From positions 372,001 to 436,000 of the forward strand of contig NZ_NWSV01000005.1 in assembly GCF_002531935.1 (NCBI RefSeq): DNA of 64,000 nucleotides, given 5' to 3'. This DNA comes from Rhizobium chutanense. Its GTDB lineage: Bacteria > Pseudomonadota > Alphaproteobacteria > Rhizobiales > Rhizobiaceae. The notes beneath the pieces are model-generated. The model did not search any database. It saw only the letters and a list, made by a program, of their open reading frames with translations, and had not been told where the DNA came from. The position numbers and the translations under genes were made by a program. This document shows positions 57,347 through 64,000 of this stretch, in pieces; position 1 is the stretch's first letter, and the number at the start of each line of letters is the position of its first letter.

Positions 57347-58317
57347 CCCCGTCCCCTTGTGACGCGATCAATCATCATCGCGACAAGGATAATAAGGCCA
57401 GTGGCAAGAAGTTGGTAGAAGGCCTGCACATTCATCAACGTCAATCCGTTGCGCATGGCGCCCAGAATGATCGCGCCGAGCAGCGTGCCGATGACGCTGC
57501 CCTTGCCGCCCATCAGCGAAGCACCGCCGATTGCCGCTGCAGCGATTGCGTCGAGTTCCCACAGGTTGCCCAGGATCGGTTCAGCGGCACCAAGGCGGCC
57601 GATGAGGATCATCGAGGCGAGTGCCGCCAGAACAGCGGAAATCACATAAGCGGTGATCTTGGTAATGGCGATCGGCACACCGGCGACATAAGCGGCTTCT
57701 TCATTGCCGCCGACTGCGAGCAGGTATTCACCCAGCGGAGTCTTCTTGAGAAGCACCCAGGCCAAGAGAGCGACGACAGCCACCATGACGACCGAATTTG
57801 GAATTCCGGCGACGTTCCCGTTGAACAGCGCCCGGAAGCCCTGCGGGACGCCCAGGACAGGGTTGCCGCCGGTATAGATGAGCGCAATGGCTCTATAGGT
57901 GCTGAGCGTGCCAAGCGTTACAATGAAGGGCTGCAGTCCGGCATAGGCGACAAGCACGCCATTGACGAGGCCGCAGAGAACACCAATGCCGAGCCCAGCA
58001 AGGATGGCGACAGGAACCGGGATGCCCGCCACAAGCAGCGTGGCCGAGATGACCGCTGCGATCGCCGCGGTCGGCCCGACGGAGAGGTCGATGCCTCCGG
58101 AGATGATCACCAGGGTCATGCCGAGCGCGAGGCAGGCGTTGATGCTCGACTGCTGGAGGATGTTAAGAAGATTTCGCTGCGAGAGAAAATCGGGAGCCAA
58201 TAGGCCGAAGATCAGCATGATCGCGAAAAGGCCGATCAGCGTGCCGGCGTCGCGCAGCGAGAACGATCCGAAAAATTTGGACGATGGCGCTGCGGCATTC
58301 TCGATGGTGTCGGACAT
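57343..58317 (-). CDS. Sugar ABC transporter permease (RbsC-like)
   Basis: A 324-residue permease of the CUT2 class with eight to ten helices (ALGMTLVIISGGIDLSVGP near residue 65 and the GGASLMGGKGSVIGTLLGA loop near 265 are family hallmarks). The start at 58317 has an AGGAAG site six bases upstream; an ATG at 58338 overlapping the ATPase stop is possible. It forms the channel of the importer. Confidence 0.92.
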   Translation of the reverse strand: MSDTIENAAAPSSKFFGSFSLRDAGTLIGLFAIMLIFGLLAPDFLSQRNLLNILQQSSINACLALGMTLVIISGGIDLSVGPTAAIAAVISATLLVAGIPVPVAILAGLGIGVLCGLVNGVLVAYAGLQPFIVTLGTLSTYRAIALIYTGGNPVLGVPQGFRALFNGNVAGIPNSVVMVAVVALLAWVLLKKTPLGEYLLAVGGNEEAAYVAGVPIAITKITAYVISAVLAALASMILIGRLGAAEPILGNLWELDAIAAAAIGGASLMGGKGSVIGTLLGAIILGAMRNGLTLMNVQAFYQLLATGLIILVAMMIDRVTRGRG

Positions 58318-58334
58318 AAGCTTCTTCCTGTTGG

Positions 58335-59846
58335 TCATGCCGCGCCGAGGCGGCTGTCGGGCGCGCCGACGGCATGGGAGACGATGGTTTCTTCGCTGAG
58401 CTCGTCGCGACCAAGTTCGGCCACGATAGCGCCGTCGCGCATCACGAGCACACGGTCGGACACCCTCATCACCTCCGGAAGTTCTGAGGAAACGACGATC
58501 ACACAATGCCCGTCGGCGGCGAGGTCTTCGATCAGATGATAGATTTCGGATTTCGCGCCGACGTCGATGCCGCGGGTCGGCTCATCGAAGAGAAGGATGC
58601 GCGAGCCGGCGGCGAGCCAGCGTGCGATGATGGCCTTCTGCTGATTGCCGCCGCTGAAAAGCTTGATTTGCCGGTCGAGCTGAAACGGCCGAAGATTGAC
58701 CCGCTTAAGAAGGTCTTCCGCCGTCCGCTTGAGCTTGTGGTGGTTGATGATACCAGCCTTGGAGAAACGCGCCATCGAAGGCAGGGCCACATTTGACGTC
58801 ACCGACCTGCCCGGAATGATCCCTTCCCGCTTACGCTCTTCCGGTAGCAGGCCAATTCCGGCGGCGATCGCCGCACGAGGATCGGATAGCGCCAAGATCG
58901 TCCCGTCGACCTTTACCGTGCCTGACGTCACCCGGTCAGCGCCGGAGATCGCACGCAGAAGCTCGGTCCGGCCGGAGCCGACCAGACCGGCCACACCCAG
59001 AACTTCTCCCTGATGGAGGTCGAACGAGACGTCGTGAATACGATGGCTCGAAAGATTGCGAACTTCGACGCCCACCGTGCGGGTTGCGTGCGAATGGTGC
59101 TCCTCGGTCAGCAATTCGCGACCGACCATCATGGCAATGACGTCGTCTGGCGCCGTCTTCTGAAGATCGACGCCCGCGCGGACGACCCGCCCGTCGCGCA
59201 TGACGGATGCCCTTTGGCAGACCCGGAAGACCTCGTCCATCTTGTGGGACACATAGATGATCGACACGCCGCTCGCGGCCAGCCGCTCGATGATTTTGGC
59301 CAGTTTGTCGAACTCACTGGGTGTGAGGCTCGATGTCGGCTCGTCCATGGCGACGATCTTGGCTTTATCGAGAAGCGCCCGGGCAATCTCCACGACTTGT
59401 CGCTGGGCCACTTTCAACGATGAAATCGGAGCAGACGGGTCTATCGCCGGATCAATCATCGCCAGGGCTTCAGCTGCTCGCCGCTCCTGCTCGCGACGGT
59501 CGACGATAATGCCGCCGAGCCTGGTGAGGGAATGACCGAGAAACATGTTCTGGGCGACGGTGAGATGAGGAACCTGCTGGAGTTCCTGATGGATCATGGC
59601 GATGCCTGCCTGGCGGGCGCTTTCCGGCTTGCGGAAATGTTGGATTATCCCATCGACCTTCACGTCGCCTTCCGTCGGCCGAAAGACACCGGAGAGGATG
59701 CGTAGGAGGGTCGATTTTCCCGCGCCGTTCTCACCAAGAAGCGCGTGGATCTCACCTGGCGCGACATCGAAAGAGACATCGGACAGGGCCTTCACGCCGG
59801 GGAAAGCCTTGGAAATGTTTTCGAACGCCAGTCTGGGAGTAGCCAT
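58335..59846 (-). CDS. Sugar ABC transporter ATP-binding protein (RbsA-like, double cassette)
   Basis: A 503-residue ATPase of two tandem cassettes. The first has Walker A GENGAGKSTLL and Walker B IVAMDEPTSSL; its signature region reads LKVAQRQ, a common divergence in RbsA-like proteins. The second has VGSGRTELLRAI, signature LFSGGNQQKAIIARW and ILLFDEPTRGIDVG. One protein thus supplies both ATPase halves for a homodimeric permease. Confidence 0.93.
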   Translation of the reverse strand: MATPRLAFENISKAFPGVKALSDVSFDVAPGEIHALLGENGAGKSTLLRILSGVFRPTEGDVKVDGIIQHFRKPESARQAGIAMIHQELQQVPHLTVAQNMFLGHSLTRLGGIIVDRREQERRAAEALAMIDPAIDPSAPISSLKVAQRQVVEIARALLDKAKIVAMDEPTSSLTPSEFDKLAKIIERLAASGVSIIYVSHKMDEVFRVCQRASVMRDGRVVRAGVDLQKTAPDDVIAMMVGRELLTEEHHSHATRTVGVEVRNLSSHRIHDVSFDLHQGEVLGVAGLVGSGRTELLRAISGADRVTSGTVKVDGTILALSDPRAAIAAGIGLLPEERKREGIIPGRSVTSNVALPSMARFSKAGIINHHKLKRTAEDLLKRVNLRPFQLDRQIKLFSGGNQQKAIIARWLAAGSRILLFDEPTRGIDVGAKSEIYHLIEDLAADGHCVIVVSSELPEVMRVSDRVLVMRDGAIVAELGRDELSEETIVSHAVGAPDSRLGAA

Positions 59847-59909
59847 GCAACTGAAACCTTTGAGTTTGGACGACCGGCTGCACGCCGGCCGTCCCGCCTT
59901 GGTAGGCGT

Positions 59910-60956
59910 TTATTTGCCCGCGGCCTTCATCAGCACCGTGCGCACATCGATACCCTGGCCTTGGAAGTCCTTGATGTTTTCCTTGGTGATCAGCGCCTGC
60001 GGCGTTGCCACGACGCGTGGCAGCTTCTGGCCCGTCACGAGGCGGAGGGCGACTTCCATCGCGACCTCGCCCGTCAGAACCGGGAAACTGTCGACTGTGC
60101 CCGTGAGCTCACCGGCTTCGATGGACTTGTAGGCGTCCGAGATGCCATCGGTGCCGAAAACTACCACTTTGTCCTGCAGGCCGGCGGCCTTGACAGCCTC
60201 GACTACGCCGAGCGCCATGCCGTCGTTGTTGCAATAGAAACCGACGAGATCCGGATGCTGTTGCAGGATGGTGGTCGCCGCGTCATAGGACATCTGACGA
60301 TCCCAGTTGCCGGGAACGCTGGCCGCCACGGTGAACTTGCCGCCTTCCTCGATCGTGCTCTTGAAGCCGTCTGTACGCTGCACGGCAGCGTAGACACCCG
60401 CCTGGCCTTCGATGATCGCGACCTTGCCGCCGTTGGGGCGGTTGTCGATGAACCACTTGGCGACGCGGACGCCGTTGTCGCGCTGGACATTGCCGACATA
60501 GTGTTCCGCCTGCGGGATCACGGCGTCGTTGACATTCACGACCGGGACATTGGCCGCCTTGGCCTGTTCCATGACGGGCTGGAGATTGGCGTCCGTCTGC
60601 GGAGACACGAGCAGAACATTGTAACCCTGGGTGACCATGCCTTCGGCGATCGTCAACTGGCCGAGTTGGTCGCCTTCGCTCTGGGCGGCTTGATAGGCGA
60701 CGGTCACGCCGATCTTGTTCGCGAACTTCTGGTAACCCTCGCCGAGCGAGCGCCAGTATTCATTGGTCAAAGTCTTGGAGACACCGCCGATCTTGAGACC
60801 TTCCGGCAGTTTCGGCAGTGCACCAAGCTTAGCGTCGAGATCGGACCAGTCCATGCGGTCCGGCTCGGAGTCCGAGTTGAGCGGTTTCAATTCCTGCGCT
60901 GTTGCGATGCCAGCACAAAGGGTGGCGGCAAGAGCCGCGGCAATAAATCTGTTCAT
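59910..60956 (-). CDS. Sugar ABC transporter periplasmic binding protein (RbsB-like)
   Basis: A 348-residue exported protein with a Sec signal (cleavage after GIATA) and a Peripla_BP_4/RbsB fold (YQAAQSEGDQLGQLTIAEGM, LVSPQTDANLQPVM, GFYCNNDGMALGVVEA, VFGTDGISDAYKSI). The ligand is probably a pentose, hexose or sugar alcohol. It lies 28 bases after the isomerase gene and 63 before the ATPase gene. Confidence 0.92.
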   Translation of the reverse strand: MNRFIAAALAATLCAGIATAQELKPLNSDSEPDRMDWSDLDAKLGALPKLPEGLKIGGVSKTLTNEYWRSLGEGYQKFANKIGVTVAYQAAQSEGDQLGQLTIAEGMVTQGYNVLLVSPQTDANLQPVMEQAKAANVPVVNVNDAVIPQAEHYVGNVQRDNGVRVAKWFIDNRPNGGKVAIIEGQAGVYAAVQRTDGFKSTIEEGGKFTVAASVPGNWDRQMSYDAATTILQQHPDLVGFYCNNDGMALGVVEAVKAAGLQDKVVVFGTDGISDAYKSIEAGELTGTVDSFPVLTGEVAMEVALRLVTGQKLPRVVATPQALITKENIKDFQGQGIDVRTVLMKAAGK

Positions 60957-60984
60957 GGAATTCCTCCCGGAAAGTTAAGTTGTT

Positions 60985-61974
60985 TCAGTGATCCGCGCCG
61001 AACATCAACTCCTGTACGATGGCCTGCGTGGAAACGGCGTCCTGTCGGTCAATTGCGCTCGAAAGGCGATTGTCCTGCTCGAGGCGGTCGACAACCTTCA
61101 ACATCCGTTGGACGGTGTTGATGTTCACCTCGCATTCGCGAACCGGATCGAGACCGGTCAAATCAGGGAAGGTGTCGAAGTAGATCGCGCCGTCATAGCC
61201 GTCTCGGCGAATTTGGCGGAGCAACTCGACGGTCTGGAGCGTGTGAACGGCGCCAACCATCAGCCCGTCATCGCGTTTGGCGTACCCATCGTTCAGATGC
61301 ACGCCGAGAACCCGGCTGTGGCGCGCTATCAGGGCCGCAGCGAAGGCGGGCTGTTCGTCGGCATAGAGGACATGGGCGAAGTCGAGCGTCACTCCGAGGT
61401 TGTCGGCGCCGACTTCCTTGATGGCGAGCAGCGTTGTCGCGGCATCCGGCATGAGGCTATAGGAGCGCGGCTCGTTCGGCTTGTATTCGATGGAGATCAG
61501 GCATTCCGGGTCGTGCTGGCAAACTTCACGGATCCCGTCAATTTCGTGTTGCCACATGGCAGCGTAATCGGCCTGGAAGGCGTAATCGAAGCCATCCTGC
61601 CCGAGCCAGATGGTCATCAGCTTCGAGCCGGCCTCACGTGCGGCGTCAATGCCCTTTTTCGTCAGCTCGATCGCTTCACGGCGAACAGCCTTTTCCGGAT
61701 GAGTGAATGCGCCCAGTTTGAAGTCCGGGTTGGTGTAGTACCGCATCGCGAAGCCATTGATCTGCAAGCCAAGGTCGCCGAGCCTCCGCGACAATTCAGC
61801 CGGATTCTCATTCACATGGTCGGGATAATTGAGGTCGAGGTCGGTCAAACCATCGACGCGGGCCGCACGCTCCGCCATCTGCATCACGGACGGCTTTCCG
61901 GACTGCCCCGGCCACGCGAGATGCGCGCCGGATGCGAAAGAATTGAGGCGGGTGGCAAAACGTGTCGGGTTCAA
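60985..61974 (-). CDS. TIM-barrel sugar isomerase/epimerase
   Basis: A 329-residue protein of the xylose-isomerase-like TIM-barrel superfamily. Metal-binding acidic and histidine residues lie in SIEYKPNEP, TLDFAHVLYADEQ, GVHLNDGYAKRDDG and the late AIYFDTFPD stretch. It presumably interconverts the imported sugar. The best start is a TTG at 61974 (giving MNPTRFATRLNSF), preceded by AGGGAAG at six bases; the ATG at 62070 would lie in the operator region. First gene of a leftward operon with the transporter, RpiR and ribokinase genes. Confidence 0.82.
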   Translation of the reverse strand: MNPTRFATRLNSFASGAHLAWPGQSGKPSVMQMAERAARVDGLTDLDLNYPDHVNENPAELSRRLGDLGLQINGFAMRYYTNPDFKLGAFTHPEKAVRREAIELTKKGIDAAREAGSKLMTIWLGQDGFDYAFQADYAAMWQHEIDGIREVCQHDPECLISIEYKPNEPRSYSLMPDAATTLLAIKEVGADNLGVTLDFAHVLYADEQPAFAAALIARHSRVLGVHLNDGYAKRDDGLMVGAVHTLQTVELLRQIRRDGYDGAIYFDTFPDLTGLDPVRECEVNINTVQRMLKVVDRLEQDNRLSSAIDRQDAVSTQAIVQELMFGADH

Positions 61975-61989
61975 GACATTCTTCCCTAC

Positions 61990-62001
61990 TGTAAAGTTAC
62001 A
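61990..62001. promoter_or_regulatory. Inverted repeat TGTAA-N2-TTACA before the isomerase gene
   Basis: TGTAAAGTTACA is an inverted repeat of five-base arms with a two-base spacer, 16-27 bases upstream of the TTG start and directly before the ribosome site. RpiR regulators use short inverted repeats, so it is a candidate operator. Confidence 0.35.
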
Positions 62002-62039
62002 CACTACTTCACAGAAATTGGGATATTTGTAAAGACGAA

Positions 62040-62058
62040 ATTGCGTTGTAAGCGCAAT
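62040..62058. promoter_or_regulatory. Inverted repeat ATTGCG-N7-CGCAAT before the isomerase gene
   Basis: Six-base perfect arms around seven bases, 66-84 bases upstream of the isomerase start: a plausible operator or activator site. Which regulator binds is unknown. Confidence 0.4.
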
Positions 62059-62348
62059 GCGGTCCTTCACGCTCCGAAGAGGGTCGCCAAACCTCAGACT
62101 TTCAACGCTACGACGGTTCGTCAGCGCATTCGGACTCCGCCGTCATCGTGCCGCCGCCATGGCTCGCCTGCAAGATCAGTCCGAGGCATCTCAGAAAATT
62201 CCTATCACCTGCAGAACGATCTATTGGCCGCGCCTCGGGAACTCGGTCGCCTCGAGTCAAATTTTATTTTATCGAGCGGATCCTTGACACCGTCAGGCAT
62301 CGCAGCTCCAAGGGTGAAGCCCGTGGATCCGTCATCGAGATGCCGATG

Positions 62349-62846
62349 TCAGCCGCGCAACTGCTGGCTTAAGCCGAAAAGGTCAGCCGCTCCCCAATGC
62401 TCGACGAACCTGCCGTCGCGAACCTTTATGATGTCCGTGGAATTGAAGGTGACGTGTTTTCCGGTGGGTGCAATTCCGAGATATTCACCTCTGTGGGTGC
62501 CGGTATAGATGAGATTGGCGCAGATCAAATCCCCCTCTGTCAGTGAGACGTCGCTGCTTACGACCAGATCGGGAAACGCCTCGATCCGCTTTGCGAAATA
62601 TGTCACAACCGCTTCTCGACCAGTTAGCGAGGCGGCATTGGTGGGCAACGCCTGATGCTGAATATATCCGTCGGCTACATAGAGCGACTTGAATTTATCC
62701 ATGTCATGCGCAGTCAGCGCATCCAGAAAGCTTTGTAGCAGCTTTCGGTTCGCCTTGGCTTTGTCGGCCGCATGCGCGGGAGTAGCGGCCCCCAAGACAA
62801 GAGGGGCAACGGACAGAGTGGCGAGAAGGGCGGAACGACGATTCAT
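62349..62846 (-). CDS. Exported SnoaL-like (NTF2-fold) protein
   Basis: A 165-residue protein with a signal peptide (MNRRSALLATLSVAPLVLG, cleavage after AHA) and a SnoaL/ester-cyclase-like NTF2 fold (LQSFLDALTAHDMDKFKSLY, GREAVVTYFAKR, HVTFNSTDIIKVRDGRFVEHW). Its substrate is unknown. It is divergent from a LysR gene with 112 bases between the starts, the usual layout for a LysR target. Confidence 0.8.
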   Translation of the reverse strand: MNRRSALLATLSVAPLVLGAATPAHAADKAKANRKLLQSFLDALTAHDMDKFKSLYVADGYIQHQALPTNAASLTGREAVVTYFAKRIEAFPDLVVSSDVSLTEGDLICANLIYTGTHRGEYLGIAPTGKHVTFNSTDIIKVRDGRFVEHWGAADLFGLSQQLRG

Positions 62847-62958
62847 AGGCAGCCAATCTTTCTTTCTTAGGACAGTATCGGACTCCATTAACTCTGATTC
62901 ATTTGGATGATAATCAGGAGGATAGATCATTCAATCGATACCGAGAGGGCGTAATCTG

Positions 62959-63867
62959 GTGGATCGACTGACTAGTTTGGAAGTCTTTGTGCTCGCGGTG
63001 AAGCTTGGAAGCCTGGCTGAGGCCGCCCGTGCAAGTGGTTTGTCGGCCGGCATGGTCGGTAAGCATATGCGTTCGCTGGAAGGCCGCCTTGGTACTCGCC
63101 TCCTCAATCGGACGACACGCCGTTTGAACCTGACCGAGGCTGGCAGCGCGTATTATGAACATTGCCAACGCATCCTCGCAGAACTCGCGGAAGCCGATCA
63201 AAACGTGATGAGGCATCAAATCGAGCCCCGCGGCCTCATTCGTTTGAATGCTCCGGTCGCCTTCGGCGAGATGTATGTTGCTCGAGCTGTGGCCGAATTC
63301 ATGACCCAGTACAGCGCGATTCAGATTGAGATGATCCTAAATAACTATCGGATCGACCTGATGGACGGTGGGTGTGACCTTGCCATCCGTATTGGCAGAA
63401 TGCCTGATTCGAACCTCATCGCGCGGAGAGTAGCGTCGGCTCAACGCATTGTTTGTGCCGCACCATCTTACCTGTCGCGCCAGGACATCCCGTTCCATCC
63501 CGACGACCTCAAGCACCACAATTGCCTCCTTTATCTTCCGGATGGGGATGCACAAGGCTGGAAGTTCAAGACGCAATTCGGAGAAATCGTAGTTTCTGTC
63601 GATGGTTCCGGTCGAAGCAATAGTGGAGCGTTTTTGCGCGAGATTGCGCTGGCGGGGATTGGCATCATCCGACTGCCAAGTTTCATCGTGAGCGATGACC
63701 TCGCCGCCGGTAGGCTGGTTCCACTGCTTCCCGACTACATCGACGAAGACGTTGGTGTCCATGCAGTTTTCCTTGATTCTCGCCCATTGTCCGTGAAGAT
63801 GCGGACCTTTATCGATTTCCTGATCAGATATTTTGAGCAGAACCGGGAGTGGGATTCACGAATTTGA
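62959..63867 (+). CDS. LysR-family transcriptional regulator
   Basis: A 302-residue LysR protein (GTG start): winged helix at about 1-60 (GSLAEAARASGLSAGMVGKH) and a two-lobed effector domain. The sequence places it in the group that often controls adjacent stress or aromatic-compound genes. It probably regulates the divergent SnoaL-like gene. The last 133 bases of the window after it hold nothing I can recognise. Confidence 0.88.
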   Translation: MDRLTSLEVFVLAVKLGSLAEAARASGLSAGMVGKHMRSLEGRLGTRLLNRTTRRLNLTEAGSAYYEHCQRILAELAEADQNVMRHQIEPRGLIRLNAPVAFGEMYVARAVAEFMTQYSAIQIEMILNNYRIDLMDGGCDLAIRIGRMPDSNLIARRVASAQRIVCAAPSYLSRQDIPFHPDDLKHHNCLLYLPDGDAQGWKFKTQFGEIVVSVDGSGRSNSGAFLREIALAGIGIIRLPSFIVSDDLAAGRLVPLLPDYIDEDVGVHAVFLDSRPLSVKMRTFIDFLIRYFEQNREWDSRI

Positions 63868-64000
63868 TCGCCCCCGACTCGGCGAGGCCGCGCGGCGTCG
63901 GATTCGCGACAACGAACAGTTCCTGGTGACTTCCGGCGAATAGCTCCTGTCAGATGGCACAAAGAACTCGCGGTGTCCGAAAAACAGGACCCGTAAAAGA

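Larger units (their letters stand above)
61975..62348. other. Regulatory gap upstream of the isomerase operon
   Basis: No gene is seen. The part near the operon (61980-62060) carries two inverted repeats; the rest shows no clear structure. Confidence 0.5.

Overview
The window looks like an accessory replicon (plasmid-type) segment of a Rhizobium of the etli/leguminosarum/phaseoli group. The case rests on the left third: a hybrid FixL-like kinase with a FixK partner next to fixNOQP and fixGHIS, a match to the FxkR-type K-box in front of fixK, perfect FixK boxes in front of fixN and fixG, a rhizobial intergenic repeat, and the mix of ABC uptake systems, LysR/SorC/RpiR regulators and IS66/IS30 elements common on rhizobial megaplasmids. 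No replication, nod or nif gene is seen, and I saw no tRNA, rRNA or CRISPR array.

Region by region. 1-3.1 kb: 3' end of a sensor kinase gene, then a leftward copper-protein set (pseudoazurin, a YcnI/DUF1775 protein, a CopC-CopD fusion). 3.4-18.6 kb: microaerobic respiration island: fixL-fixK leftward; fixNOQP, fixGHIS, a Crp/Fnr regulator, a lone ccmE, a CBS-BON protein and hemA rightward, with five FixK-type boxes and one FxkR-type box. 18.7-24 kb: LysE-type exporter, a broken IS30 element, decayed IS and gene fragments, electron transfer flavoprotein genes, and a livF/aldehyde-dehydrogenase scrap. 24-28.3 kb: acyl-CoA set (3-hydroxyacyl-CoA dehydrogenase, class III CoA transferase, glutaryl-CoA-type dehydrogenase) with a divergent LysR regulator. 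28.3-39.3 kb: remnants, AraC regulator, two chemoreceptors, an SDR, a complete IS66 element with an exact 8-bp target duplication, and a HAD phosphatase.

39.5-55.2 kb: the most intriguing part. A leftward operon encodes a Rossmann/SAF-domain oxidoreductase, a complete 2-oxo acid dehydrogenase complex (E1 alpha, E1 beta, E2, E3) and a class II fructose-bisphosphate-type aldolase. A SorC-family regulator separates it from a rightward operon for a CUT1-type sugar ABC transporter, a PfkB kinase with a cysteine-rich signature, and two proteins I cannot assign. I read this as one uncharacterised carbohydrate or polyol catabolic module. 55.6-62 kb: a second leftward sugar system (TIM-barrel isomerase/epimerase, RbsB-, RbsA- and RbsC-like transporter, RpiR regulator, ribokinase). 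62.3-63.9 kb: an exported SnoaL-like protein divergent from a LysR regulator.

How the parts fit: in the left island, FixL and an FxkR regulator encoded elsewhere would switch on fixK in low oxygen, and FixK would switch on the cbb3 oxidase, its copper/haem assembly factors, haem synthesis (hemA) and the small blue copper protein. The right two thirds are mainly uptake and oxidation of unusual carbon sources, patched together by insertion and deletion.
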